This document shows, piece after piece, positions 13,901 through 28,900 of a stretch of 64,000 nt of DNA. This DNA comes from Ligula intestinalis (Eukaryota; Platyhelminthes; Cestoda; Diphyllobothriidea; Diphyllobothriidae): assembly GCA_036362985.1 (NCBI GenBank), contig JAYGXS010000003.1, forward strand, positions 62,874,260-62,938,259, read 5' to 3'. The first letter of the stretch is position 1, and the number at the start of each line of letters is the position of its first letter. The notes beneath the pieces were generated by a model. The model saw only the letters and a list, made by a program, of their open reading frames with translations. It ran no database searches and was not told the DNA's origin. Made by a program: the position numbers and the translations under genes.

Positions 13901-16900
13901 GTAGATTCAAAAAGTGTAACCTGTCCAAGCTACCTGGTAATGTGATTATCTTGTTGCGTCCCAAGCACTAACCGTCCCTTTTTACTCCTTCCTTCATAGT
14001 AAAACAACCCGTCCTCAAGTTAACTTAACGAGTAAATAGCTAAAAAAGAGGTCAGCAAAATACAACGTAAAAAATAAGAGTAAAATAACATTCAGAATGT
14101 CGTACAGTGCGTTTGCAGTTGATAGAGCGCGCTTTGCCATTTGAAATCTGGTTTTGAAGTGAATTCTTTATTCGACTATCCTCGGCCATAAAGGCATGGG
14201 TTTCTTCGTTGGCTCCATCAAGCGCAGCTTGATTTTGCAGCCTAAAGCAGACATTAATAACGGAGTTTTTATTTATTAAACTCGGGAAGAGAGAGGGCGT
14301 CTGCAGTTTCAGGCGCAACAGACAGACTTCCGCTTCTGGATATTCTCGTCTGCCGCCAATTGGACGGCAAAGTGGCGAGGTCTGTCTACCGTAAACCAAA
14401 AAAACAGTTCGAAAATATTAAATTACAGTAGCAACCATCCGTTGAAACACAGGCGAAGTTGTATACGCACGCTATACTGACGAATAGAAACCCACTGCAT
14501 CAAGCCAGCCGCCAAACAAGACCAGGTGAAGATTCTCCGGGAGCTTTTCAGAACTAACTGCTAACCATTCATTCATTGAGTGGAATCAAACGCCACAATA
14601 ATGGCAGACCAAGGTACGTTGCCCAGCGAAGTCGTGTCGGAACATCCCGTATATGAAAGGCGTCTACAAAACCGTGGCTAGATGCCTCACGCCTCTCGGA
14701 ATGGGAATTGCCCATAGGTCTGCTTCCACAATCCGGCAACAAGTAATGCGACCGAAAGACCCGATCCCGAAGCAGGAGAAATCAGGCGTTGTCTACCAAC
14801 TTCAGTGCAGTTGCGATTTTTGCAACCAGGTCGGAAAAACCGGCAGTCAGGTACAAACGCGAATGCATGAACATCAGCTGGCTGTAAGAAGGGATGGGAC
14901 ATGCCTTCAATTTTGACGCCATTGAAATTGTGGGCTGGGATGAAAATCACACATCAAGGCAGACTTAAGAAGCCTGGAGGTCAATTGACTATTCCGTAAA
15001 CGGCCATGTACATTTTTCGGCCCCATTATTAGAATAAAAACATTCTTATCAGGGCACAGCCAAGGCCTGGAACAATCGGGGCCGCCAACTAGCTCTACGG
15101 CCAACAGGCGTGTGCATGAAGCAGGCCATGGCGGGATGGGAGCTGGCGAGGCACAGATGGCCAACACACAGGGCACGAAACAAACACAGGCGCCCCAGTT
15201 GCAAACAGAGACAAGGAGGATACCGACAGCGAAACGCGAGACACACGGCGGCTCAGCAGCTATTGGCATACTACGCACGCGGAAGAAAAGGGGCCGCATA
15301 GAATGAGAACTAGGAGCCAGACTTTGTACTCTCTGAAGATGGGTAGACGAGACAACTATCCGAAACATTAGCTATCAAATAAACCTCTCCGGGTAAGCGC
15401 TTTTTCTCCGTCTGAATTACCACCTTGGAATCAATTTTCACTACTCTATACACACATGTTTTTCAGCAAAATGTGAAAGCGATAACTCAATACGCATCGG
15501 AAAAAAATGATTCATAGCACAAGAGCTTAGTAAAGGCGGGTGAACTCACCGAAGTTCGTATTCTTTTGTCAAAAGTTTGTTGGTTATTGTCATCTGTTCC
15601 TTCATGGATGACATCGCGGCTCTTTTTGTAAAAAAATGCAAATACAAGCCAATACAGATATTTGTTTATTTTAGAAATGTCCTACTGCAGTTACTGTGAT
15701 TCTTTGCTGCGGAACAAGTTAGCGATAAAACTAATAACGGCATGAATAGAACGGATGCAAAAGCACGTTTCCTTATCACTACCGAACATGAACGCTAAGC
15801 ATTCCAGAATCTGAAGCAAGTGACAACGGCAGAATGTATTTGTACAAATAAATTTCGAGACAGTTCATCAACCGCTTTCTCTCTTTGCATGGATACCAAA
15901 TCCTAGTAAAAACTATGAAGAAATAACGCATGAAGATAAAGTTGCGACTATGACATAGGTCATCTGTAACTTAACCGATCAAATAAATTCATCCATAATT
16001 CGTTTATCGTAGACTATTTGGAGGATTTTGTCCTTGTGCGTCAAGTGCTTTTGATCTGACTACGACAATAGAGACCATTTTGTATTTTAAATCATCCAAT
16101 AAAAACTTTTTGATTAACGCGATAGAGAACAAGGCACCCGTAATACTAGTGGCCGAGGAGTATACTCAGTCCCAAAACCCCCATTCCGTGGAAGCGAAAG
16201 CAATAAAAGAGCTTGTGCGCACCACTTTCCTTTTCAGATACAATAACAGATCCAAAATCGTCGAGCGTGGACGATGGAGCGGACGTACAGCCTCGCTAGC
16301 CAGTTATGAGTAAGTTCTACAACATTATCTCGAGAGAAACGAAGTAAAGGCGCCTTGCTAAGGCGTGACATTTCTAAAGGTAAATATGAATTTTAGTACT
16401 CGGAAGAAGGAGATGCGACCGCTGCTGTTGTCTAATGGCTACAATCTTTATGAAGTGAGCAAAGAGGAATAAATATGCAGTCCTCTTGAACCTGACACTT
16501 ATGTATGATACATGATACGATGGAACCCAAAAGCATTCTGTTATCGTGCCAGTCCATAACAACGAAATAGGATGTATTACTTTGATGCCATATTTGATAA
16601 TTTAATGACACGCAGCGAATTCTTGTTTGGCCGAGTTCTCCACTATAGGAGACAGCGGTATTTAGCTGTATTTTTGTTCGTTCACCATCGTCACCGTGTT
16701 GCACTTTGTACATTGTCATGTCCCCATATGTGGACACTATTAAGATTAAGGTAGAACAGTATAGCCAACACGTCCTCTGAGATTAGGACTAGACAACGTC
16801 ACAGGACACTGTCGAGTTATTGCATGTTATAAAAACATACTACTCTCTATTTTTCAATAGTATTACACCATACGCTTTTCATTTTATGCAAATTACAACA

Positions 16901-19900
16901 ATCGCCTACACCGAACCCTGTGGTCCTAGGCTACGCGGCCCTGTAAAGTTTTTCCTAATGGCTGTCCATAACTGACTGCGGAGGATCATGGTAGAGCCCT
17001 CTATTTGGTCACTTGGTCGGCATACTCGGTAACCAGCAAGGGCGTATAATGGGCGTATCTCCGACACTCGGTGATCTTCTCGTGACCTCTGCAATCTTCT
17101 CGTGTGACGCTTAGGATATTGATGAAAACCGCGATGGGCTCCTCCTGACATGCTTCAAACATCCTCTGCAGCAGGCCATGCGATTTTCCATATCTCCTTC
17201 CCCCAGCGGCAGTTTTTTTCCTACAAATCCCTCAAATGGCATTCAAGCCTCTAGAATTTCCAAACAATGCCAAAGAAGTTTTTTTTCACTGTCTGCTCTT
17301 TTTATCCAGTTCCCTTTACTGGCAACGCCACTCTTTTGCAATGTTCTGTCAAACCAATGCATTGCATAGCTGCTCTGTCCAAATAGGGAGCTCACGGACA
17401 TTTACCTACATTTCCCTTAATAAACCTGACCCGACCTAACAAAACGGGGTAAACAAGGACCAAATAGTTGGAATCGAGATTTTAAACCATAATCTAAATG
17501 CTTTTACACATAGTAAATGAGGACTCTTAACTGCCGCTAGATATATATGAGGTAGATACACCTGTAAGTTAGAAGTAAGAAATGCGTTACTAAAATATAA
17601 GTGTAGCTTTATCCCACTTCCATAACTATCCCTTTCCATTCCTGATGGCGGTATTCATTACACCCGATGTCTCTAAGGAAGATTCGAGTTAAGAAAACTG
17701 CCAGCAAAGGACTCGAAGGGGGGTGTTTCGGTGAATAGTCCTTCCCAGTCCGTTAGCATTGTCGGTTCCAAACGATACCTCTTAGTGAGCGGCTTAGCTG
17801 GGAGATTTAATAGTCTAAGTCAGATTTCACAATAAGGGGGATTTAAGACGGATTTCAGATTTATTTTGTTTTAAAAACCGGATGGCCCTGTGGTTAAATT
17901 GCCTAAAATTGGCACATTTCTAAGCCAATTTAGCTATCTGATAAGCATAGAACATACAATCATTGCCAACGTGCTTTACTTAAAAATGGAATGAGAGAAC
18001 GATTTGCTTGTGGTTAGCTTCCAAGCACTGAGGAGGAGTGATGTATGGAACAGTTCATCCGTCATAATCAGTCAGCACTGTATCACTGTCTCGAGGGCTC
18101 ACTGCTGACTCGTGCACCGATAGCCAGAGTCAAGGATCAGATGCAGAAAAAACCATATAAACCCACCTCCTCCCCTTGGTCCTGAATAGAAGCGGCCTAT
18201 ATTATCAAATGTCAAATTTACCATAAACGGCTGTTAGCATGTAGCAATGGTTTTGAAGCTCGCTTGAGTGTTCGTTGTAAGGAAAGGCGGTGTTCGCTCC
18301 CAGCAGAACTGACCTCCCATTTCCCTTACCAGCGACAAAGTTCAAATGAGCAGGACTAGGGACAGGGGAATAGTAGGTGTAGCGACTGGCGTGGCGTGAG
18401 ACCGATAATTGAGAAAAGCAGCTAAGGTCACAGAACGAAGGTGTTATGACCAAATAGGTCTCAGTCAGTAGGAGACCCCAGTTTTTCTCGCAGTAAGTTG
18501 TCTTCAAATTCGCACACTTTGAACACCATGAAGGTTTCAAATTAGCTACATTGTTGAAGCTGGTTCAGTTTCAATCCCTGTTCCTTCCAATGTGTCTTTT
18601 TCAAACATCATACAGGTTCATCTATTACAGCTGATTAGACGAGCCTTTATGGGGTTTGAAAAAGACAGCTGTTCCAAAATATTTGGATGCTTCGTTCGGC
18701 CGCACCTGAAATTCGCTATACAGTCATGGATACCTTGCACCGTCAAAGACTGTACTGTCTTACAGAAGATACACAGGCGAGCGACAAAAATTGTCTTAGG
18801 TCTGGTAATACTGCCCCATGAAAGCATACTGTCAACCCCCGATCTATTTCCCCCTTTCCTACAAAAAATTTTGAGGGGACCTCATACTTATCTTCCTTAG
18901 TATGTGTTAGGATGGTAACCTGACCAAAGGCTAGTAACCTTGTTGGCTCTTCTAAGACGTCGAGCCTGACGCCACAACGATTCCTTTGTTCAAAGCGTTC
19001 GCTGGACAGGTCACGCAAGATGACCTTAGACCGCATGAATGCATGCATGCACGCACACACGTACAAAGCTCGAGGGTCAACTGGTCGCGTGACATTATAC
19101 CAATGCGGCCAACAAGGCCACAAGAGAACGCGCAGACAACCCCTGATAAGCCAGTGTAACCCCTGACAGAGGGTTGCAACAGCAGACGCTTGGCTACGCC
19201 AGTCCGCTCCCAATGCCAGGCTCGCCCCGAGGCGGGACACAAAGGGTTGCAGCCACACCGGACAGCGAAGACGCTGGAGATCAACTCAGCAGCAAAAACA
19301 GCTACCCGAGACAGCTCCTCCGGATTTTGTACACAATAAACCCTCCTCCAGGTGGATTCCAGAATTATGCCCTTCTTGTTGTGTTCTTCTTTGGGGATTT
19401 CAACAGGGCCCAATTCAACGGTGACATACGTCAGATGTCATCATTATAACACTAACGACGCCGAACACGTCGTTATAACAGTATGAATAACTTGGATTGC
19501 TGCTCCGTCCCCGATGATTTGATTACCCGGGCTAATACGCCATCTTTGCGCTGTCATGCCCTGAAAGTACACCCCGGCAAAACAAGGATTGATGGACGAA
19601 AGTTCTTCTTCAGCAGCGTGGAACGCCCTTCTCGAAGAAATTGTCCTCTCCACCTGTTTTAGTGCATTTAAGAGCAGACTTGATATCAACCAATCACATC
19701 GTAGTACGTCTCGTATGCAACAAAGAAACATTGGAATATACTACTTTCTAATAGAAAGTCGTCATGTTTTATTACGATTTATACTACCTAACAGCAGTTA
19801 TGTCTTCACCCGGAAACTGTAATTGACGTATCTTTTCAAGTTTTCTTCGTGTCCATATATTTCCTATCACCTTGTTACCAATAGGGAGTTCAAAGATGTT

Positions 19901-22900
19901 CACCCTTACTTCCTACTAAACCGAAAATCTCTAGGATTGGATCAAGTGCGGGGGCAGAAGGACCTTAAGCATTCCGTCTCACGGATGTCACGTAGGAAGT
20001 TAAATAAAACTTAATTTAGCACGCATGGGTCTAAAAGTACAAATAATATCAAGTTGTGCAAATAGCCTGGAAGTATAATGTGCTTGTAGGAGGGATCCAC
20101 GTGGTATTGAGAGGTATCGAGTTTCGAAAAGCATAAATATTGACGCAGAGTTCACCAAATGGCCCCATTTCAAACCAACTATTTCTAATTTAAGAGCTGT
20201 TTATGAAATAAACCAAAAACATTTGTATTTAAAATAGCAGAACTTACTCATGGGTCTGTTCCACAATAAGCATGTTTCGTTCGTCATTTTCAGCCGCTTG
20301 TTTAAGTACCGCAGCTCTCTCCGTTATTGTGACGAATTCCTCATTTAAACGCTCTATTCTAAAAAAGAAACTATGAGTGGATTATGTTGGTAATGCAGAA
20401 AAATCTAGAAAATGAAGAAAGCTTCAATAACATTTTGGAGACAAGATCTCCAAGAGTTTGGACTATCCCATAACATGGGCAATAATTAATATTTCTTAAA
20501 GGAGCCGGTCCATGCATAATAAGTTCGTGTGTACAATACAGAAGAAGACGGAGCCAAATTTATTTGTTACTTTATGTGAACAGTTAGTAAAAATATTTAA
20601 AAGATCGACACAACTGTCATGCGGAATGATTTTCTGAGAATGGCTAATATTTTTCACATTTAAATGAGCAAACGTAAGTTCTGAAAATGAACGGCGCCCC
20701 GAAGCGCGCACAGGTCTTCAACGTTTAGAAGCGACTCGGAGGAATTTCATTAACTCAGATAACGAATTATAAGAAAAACTAACACGAACTGTCTTTAAAT
20801 AAATAAAAATAAAAATGGATGAACTTCCTGAATGGGCAAAGCTTACCCCGTCTTTAATACTGCTATCTGTCTACCGACCATATCTTCCTCTCTTAGCACG
20901 GAGGACAACTCTTAAAAGAAAATAAGGTGAGTTACCAGCTGCCAACCAAATATCGGGTCTAATAACTAAAAAAATTTGAAGTCTAGAGGTTGACAGTTGG
21001 CCTGCGTACTGGATCAGTTACACGCACAGGCCACTGTCAGAAAAGGTTTCAGGTCAGACAGCAGCCTTTCTGGAGCTGACAAGATTGAACTTAAGTGTTT
21101 GATCAGGATAGGTTTGAATTCCACGTCTCCGCGGTCTAAATGAAAAATGGATAGCTAGGGAATGCGGTCAGATCCGAGGTTGTCAGTAAGTGATTATAAA
21201 AAGGGAACTTTTATTGTCTTCCACAATTGCGCGCAACGGACATGATAGCTAGGCTCAGATTAAAATCCAGTGGAGCCTCGGATTAAGAACGGCCACATCT
21301 ACGATCATCTACCGTACACTCTCCTCTTCCTCCTCCCTCGGCCCCATATCATGACCAGGACAAGAAGACCGGAGGTAGGAAAGCGTGCAGGCGGCTGGCG
21401 TGACCGGAGCCGCCCCTAAGCGTGCCGCCACACTTGATTCGGACATCACAGAGTGTAAGTACCATAGAGGAGCCGTTTAAGCCAGACTCTCAGTCCGCGA
21501 TACAAACAAGAACACACACAGTGAAGTGACTGCGCGGTCCGAGTTATCCCGTTGGTTGGCAACCGTCCAAGCCGCGAAATTTAGCGCACACTGAGAGCAT
21601 TGGGCGCGTCAGCTCATTTATAGTGTGCAAAGTGCGGTCGACCCCACTCTCTCTTCTCTTCATATAATCTCCGGTTTGTCTTTTTGAATTCAGTCTAAAA
21701 AATAGCAACTGCCAATAGAGGAGAATATCCGAGTTCCAGAAAGCAGTTCAGAAGAATAAGAAGCGATCACTGGAACAAGAGGTTCGGATTCCCTCACTTC
21801 TTCTTCTTCTTCTTTTTTCTCTTCCCCTTCTTCTTCTTCTTCTTCTTCTTCTTCTTCTTCTTCTTCTTCTTCTNNNNNNNNNNCTTCTTCTTCTTCTTCT
21901 TCTTCTTCTTCTTCTTCTTCTTCTTCTTCTTCATCTTCATCTTCTTCTTCTTCTTCTTCTTCTTCTTTTAAAATAGCAACTGTCTCATGGGAAGTAACGT
22001 CAGTGTAGTATTTATGTATTGTTTCGCTCCCTGCAAAAGTTACTTCAGGAATAAGGGTCTGCTGTATATGTATGACGGAATTTATTTTGGGTGGGGGAGG
22101 GACTAACATTATTCGACAGGAAAATAAAAATATATCTTCACAGAAGTCCAAAATCTACAGTGCGAAATATGTTGGCAAGGAGGACTTGCAAGTACTGGCC
22201 TAGTTGCTACATTTTAAGGGCCACCAAAATCAGGCACTACTTCTTCGATTGTGTTAAACAAAAGACATTTGAAAAACACCGCCATAGCCTAAACAGCGAC
22301 ATTTAAATAGGCTTTTCCTACTTTCCCATCCATGGAGTATGGGTTTGAAAAGTCTGTAAGCTTGCATCTTCCCTTCGCTCAACTTGAAGCGAATAGTGCT
22401 GAGTAGCTGGAAGTGAAGGAGAAAAAAACTTCCTTGCGGGAATTCAATTTTGATATACAGACAGAAGGTAGGTTGAGATTAGTTTTTTTGGTTAAAAAAG
22501 ATGGACTCATGGGATGCAACTTCGGTGCTTTATTATGCCGCCAGAGCTGGTGGGAGCGGTAGATTGCAGTAATTGGTGAGGTTTAGATAGAATAAAGTCA
22601 GTACTTGCCAGATTCTGCCTTTTCAACATCCGGCTCCAAAACGGTAATCTTAGCAAGCAATTTTTTTGTTTCTTGCGAAACCTAAAACAAGAGTTCAATC
22701 ATTTGAAGGTTAGTCAGTAGGCTGAGCATTTGGGCCAGAGGAAAAAAGGCTGGACTTTTGCGATCTCAGACATCTTCCGTGCAGTCTGTTGCATGCTGCA
22801 TAAAAATATCAATAAAAGACGGGGTAACTCGGAATAGGTAACCATACAGACGTCGGATAAAACTGTTTCCAGGGTGGATTGTTTTTGGAGCTTCATGACA

Positions 22901-25900
22901 GGCCGTCAACTACATGAGACGATCCATTCCAATGGTCACGCATCAACGGGCTTATCGACGTAGATGTTGCGAATTGTCATCTCAGGACAAATGAGGTAGA
23001 ATAAAACCGATCGCAGCCACGTGTCTTGGAGCCCCAAAGCAATTTTAAAAGGAAGGAGATGCATAAGTTTGCAATGGTTTACTGATGCACAACACTATTA
23101 CGTAAATTCGCATATTTTTATTTTAGTCTACAGTGATCGAGCCCGATCGTTGAAGTTGACTGGAGGATATATAAGAAATATGCAGTGAGCCACTGGATTC
23201 AGTTTCAAAGTTAGGGTAAGTCAGTGCGTAAATATGAGATGACGTTGCTGGCTAACGACTGTTAAATTAGGCATGGTTGTTTTAATAGGCTTAATGTCTT
23301 TGGTAAACACTTGTTTGAATAGGTGTTTGCTGAGGATATAAATTATAGCTGATGAAGTGACTCCCAAAACATTAACCAAAACTCTGAACTAGGTCTTAAA
23401 TTTGAAGTGGTTTTATAGGGTAAACGTGCAGTATGTTTCTGATGAAGAATCCGCGATGGATTTCTAAACTTCAGGCGCATAAAAATGTCCCAGCGATCGC
23501 ATCTTTTGTTCAGTATGATTCTAGCTTACCTTCATCTAGCCAGGAGACCATAATTTGAATGCACATTTATCTGGCTTTCGGCAAAATACGCCCGCTGAAA
23601 ATGATTACTTAAGTAATATGATTTGTCTTTGAAGTTTGAAGTATTTCGCGATTATGGGTGTCTTAAGACCTTGGACTGCTTGCTGAAATAACATTGTGTC
23701 TGTCCGTTCTGTGACAGTGTCTACGAAGTATGCTATTTAATTATTCTAAAATTTTATGGAGCTTATATAAGATGTACATGGAAGCCCGAAGAAGTGCATT
23801 ATTTTCTCAAGCAGAAACGTTAAAGACTATAGTTTGGAAACATTAAACGCAAACACAAAGAAAGGTCAGTTTCAGCATTATCCTCTAGATGAGTAAACAT
23901 TTTTTTCGTGTCTATTATTAGGGGGGTCGAAAATAAATGGAAATATTTCTGCTGCTTAAATCTCCATTCATGGCAACTGTGATTTTGCAGGTGGCTTTCA
24001 GGATGAAAAGTTAAAAGCCGGAACCCAGGTAGGGGTGATTCGTGGGGTCATGTTGTACGAGTGGCTGAACTTGTACAGTGTTATCCAAGATGGAAAAATG
24101 CGTTTTAGATTAGTAGTGATTACTTAATCAACGTCGTAATATTTTTCTTGGAGCACACTTCTTAGGTATTTCAGACACATCAGGATGGCAACTTATGAAA
24201 TAAAGGTCTTTTTGTTCTCTGTAAAGAAGATTTTTCGACAAAAAGTGATCACTTAAATGTTGTGTGTTCTTTCTGTGGGTGTTCGGTGTCCTTAAAATTA
24301 AAATATAAATCACATAAAGCATCAGCATTTATGTTTCTTCTTGTAATACTTTGATAGAAAATAACGTCTTCTTCAAAATTTTTCTCCAAGGAAAAGGTAT
24401 ATTTAGATCCTTAAGACATTTGCTAGGTCCACGGTAGTTGTAAACGCCATTTATCGTTGCATTTGAGTTTAAGGTCTTCAGGTGTCATTCTTAATACACT
24501 TTCCATGGAAATAACATCATACATTCCTGTATGCAATTAGAAAGATATTATATAGTGCTCATAAAATTTTGCAATTGAGCAGCTACGATGCGATTTTAAG
24601 GGATATTTTACAGCTTTGGAAGAATTCACAGCGAAAAACTTTGTTAAAACCAAAGCTGCCCCTTCTTTGGGTGAAAATTTGCAGAAGACGGGGTTAGCTA
24701 TCAACTCAGTGGAATTAAGAATAATATTGTGGATGTTTTCTATAAAATATATTTGAATTTCTAAGGACGTAGAACCTGTATAAAAAACGCATGACATTTT
24801 AGTCATGTTTTATCGCGTGACGTTTGTTTAGATTGACAAATAGACGTTCGTTTAAAGGCCAGTGTCCTGTTGTGTCTGAAAAATCTTAGAACTATACTCA
24901 AAGGGAATAAATATTTCAATTCCACGTACGTAATCATTCCTACTCCAAAATTTATTCCAAAAATATCAGTTAACTTTGTATTAGATGGGTCACTGGCTGC
25001 CAATAATACTTTATAACTCACAGTTCAGAAGTTTAAGTAAAGTTTCGTAAGGTACGTGCAGCATAACAAGTTTAAATTTGTATTTTTATCACTTTGGTTC
25101 CATCCAAAAAATATTTCCTGAATTCCGATTACACGTATAGTCATTAACTTTGCTTTACATATTACAGCGTGCTATGCCATACTTTGTCATTGTAGGTTGA
25201 AACAGACATATTTCACTATTTAATGTAGGAAAGCACAGATTGGCTTCACAAATATATCGTTTACCACCTAGGAATACATAAAGCCTGTTGTACATGGTAA
25301 ACATTCTATGTGTTATTCGCGCAACATACAGCGTCGGAATATCAACATTATCCATGCGTGTAAGGTTCCTGGGACATAATTCAGGTTGTCCTTACGCCAT
25401 TCGCAGAGACAGGAACATTCGCGACGAAGCTAAATTCCTTTGGCATAAAACGGATCTTATTGTCGACCTTATCGAGTCTACCAGCACAATTGCGAGTCGA
25501 CCACCACCACAATCTCTTTCTCGTGAGCAGTTTACTACGAAATGCACGGAGAACTTACGTAAGGGCCTTTAAACATAGCGCTTAGTTTATAATGAATAGA
25601 TGGACTGTTTTACATGGTCAGGTTTTCTAAAAGCGAAATTCATTCAGCATTGGTCAACCTGTCGCCTACAATTCTGGGGGACGCCATTTTTCCAAAACAT
25701 TTGATTTAACAAATGAAAATAAGCCAATTCTCGTATAGGATACCTTGATTCGATTTCTTACTCTATTGTGCGGGTGGTATTTGCAGTCAGTGCTTAAAGA
25801 ACTAAGTAAATTCGTGGCTAACTTACACATTAGAATTGCACACGCAAATCCGCTTATCTGGAAAATTTAATAAACGCGTTTGAGTTGAAGCTGCCAAATT

Positions 25901-28900
25901 TAAATAGCCGAATATATGCGCGCGATAATTAAAATGGCCCAATTGGGCACAATCGTTGACTCTATATCAGCTCTATATCATCTCTTTTTATACTCTCTGT
26001 ATCATCTCTATACCATCTCTGTAGAGTGGATAAAGAAAAGGAGCTTCAGTTCTTGGCTCAGCCCACTGAACCCGCAGCCATCCTATGGTTGCCTGCATTG
26101 GATAGCGCGGCAACCAGCACCACGGTTGACTCTGTCCATTCGTACTGACAGGCAATTTAGACTAAGGTGCACCACCTGGGGCTAGGCATGGCTGGCTGAT
26201 GACGATCAATAAGCCAGAAATTGTCATTCTAGTCCCCCTTGTACTTGCCTATAGTACTTGCCAATGTGTGGCTGCTGGTGGGACTCGAGAGGGAGCTCTG
26301 AGCCAGAACGGAACAAATGGGCCTCAAAACAGATCGGTGCAGTGTCAATTCACCAATGTTTAACAGAATGTTTGAAGGGAACATGAAACCTTTTGATGCT
26401 GCAACCATTCTGTGTGGCAGAGGGCCGATGAAGACCTTTCCACACCTTTTCCAAGACAATAGTCTTCAGTGCTTATGTTCTTTTCCGGACCGTACATCAA
26501 CTGCGAGGCTACCAGTGCAGATGGACGATTGTCAGTTTACTCGTAAAGGGTTTTTTGTGCTAATCGGTTGACGTATATTGTGTCACAAGGCGTGAAAGCT
26601 GCATATAAACAGACAGCAGCTCCCATTACTTTTAAGATAATAATTCAGGAAGTCATGTAAGGCGAACGAGCGTTTTCGATTAATTTATAATCAGGCAAAT
26701 ACAATAATACAAGGGAGGATAGAGTTAACGAAAGTTCAAGCAAACAGTCAGTAGTAATTAGGAGGAAAATCACGCCTCCCAACAAAACGCGAGACAAGGA
26801 CGACGAGATGACATGAAATAATTGTCGGACCCCTTCCTCTCCTTCCCCACCCCCTTCCGCTCTCTAGTCCCCAACGAAGACTACCATCTGACCCCTTTGA
26901 TCCCCTTACACCTCTCCAACTTTTTCCTCCTATTACTGCTAAGTAGGTGCTTGAATGATTTTGTTTACTCTTCCCTCCCTTATATCATTATTGTTGCCTG
27001 GTGATGAAATAAACGAAACTTTCGTTCGCCTAACTTGACTTCCTAAATGATTACATGGATATCATCGCTGAAGTTAAAAATCCAAGGGAAGTTATTATTT
27101 GGTAAACAAAAAGGTTTTTCATTGAAGTAACACTGTGATAGAATGAACACAAGTTAACTCACCCGCGTTTCCTCAGCCATGATTCCTTGTAATGAGGTAT
27201 ACCGCAGAAAAAAAGAAGTGTAAGTAATAGCAAGCACACAGTTTTGATCAAAGGTTGTTTACAATTCAGCTGTAGTCTAGAGCGATAAAAAACAGGGCGT
27301 CCTTAAAATGAAGAACTAAACAACCTTCTAGTGCGGTGCGCTGGATGAACCAGGAAATACAAACCGTGATTATTCATGCATTTCCGATTCACATAGTTGA
27401 AACCCCTGTCAGCGAAAATACAACATTATAATTGGAAGGAGTATCGTACACTTTTTACTATAGAGGCATAGACGCGTACACCGATTCGTCAAAGGACACA
27501 CTCGTCCCCCATATTGCCTTTAGAGCTCTCTCTCGAGCCTCCACCGCGAGGCGGCTAGGAAATAGGCAGAAGGACATCACCAGCAAAGACAGGGGACACT
27601 AGGAAGGCCTTTTCTGCCTTGTTAGGCGTCATCGGCTAGTGAACCCCAACCCCAGTATGGCCGCAGAAATTGCTGCTGCACCGAGATTTGAACTCGCGAT
27701 CTCTCCCGTGAGGGCGAACATCCTAACGTTTGAGCTACGACCTCACGGTCTAGCTAGTATTAGATCGGGAATATACAGTAGCATAGACGCGTACACTGAT
27801 CTGTCAGAGAACCCAGTCGTCCCCCTATATTGCCTTTAGAGCTCAAGTCGGCTTAAATCATGGAAGGCAACTTAATCGCACATTGACTGTTGGGAGCTTC
27901 AAATAAGCCACGAGGGTTTATCTAGCCAAGATATACTTCTGCAACTGGAGTAAACTGGGCTTGCTCCTCGAATTTAGAAAGGACGACAAGACGTGCTGGA
28001 AACAGAAAAAATTCTGAAAGGCCTAACAAGAACACGTTCAAGTACATCTGTGCTTCCAGAGTTGCCTGCAACATAGATCTCCCAAAGGTTTCAAGCGTTG
28101 AACCACAGCATTAGCAAAAGGCTTTTTCGGCAGCACTGTTTGGTAAATGACAAAGGTATAAACACCCATGTTGCGAAAAGCTTACCTTCAAGTTTCATCT
28201 GCTGTTGTTTATTAGATTCCCTTAACTGGTCTTGGAGGCCTTCTCTAAAAACAATTAAAATAGTGTACATGGTACAACGAGGATCCAATATAAGCCTGCG
28301 TAGTTTACTTCTTTTTGAAAACGTCGACGTTAATTTGCAGGTTTTTAAAGCAAACAGCTTGTATTAAACACAATGATAAAATTTTGAGTTCGGCAGGGTG
28401 AATCCATTCGAAAGTTAAAAAATTTTCGGTTAAAAAACATCATTTGAATCAAGGGGTGGAGAAGAGCGTTTATGGGACATGTAATTATTCAAAATCAATA
28501 AAGCCAGAGTACTTACAGACTTTCTTCATTAGCCACGCACACCTGTTTAAAGGTTTCAATGTCTCCTCTTAGGCAATTGGATTCTTTCTCCGCCTCATCT
28601 TGTTTCCTTTGCAATTCCATAATTTTCGTTTTTATCGTAGACTTATTGGTTTGGATCTGTTCCACTTTGGCTGTCACATCGTCAAAGGGCCTATATAAAG
28701 CATAATCCCGTGCAGTAAGTTAACCCTGCTCACTCGTAGTTCAGAAAACTGGTAAACGCCCAACCTAAGGACCGGGTTTATAGTGGAAGTGTAGTGACTC
28801 ACTCACGTGCGAATTCTCACGCTGCTGGTGTCGGCCTCTGGGACAACCAATCGCAGGTGTGTCCGTCTACCCCGGTCTGCCCAATCACCTTTCATGGTTG

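Noticed and set aside
21690..22151. 153-codon minus-strand ORF with a long poly-Glu stretch
   Set aside because: It is the translation of a (CTT)n microsatellite that includes an assembly gap. There is no splice or family support.
22603..22608. GC-AG intron donor (GCAAGT) for exon 11
   Set aside because: A GT donor four bases downstream also keeps frame and pairs with the better acceptor, so a rare GC donor is not required.
25288..25572. 94-codon plus-strand ORF
   Set aside because: No recognisable domain, lies within an intron antisense to the host gene, and has no repeat family evidence.
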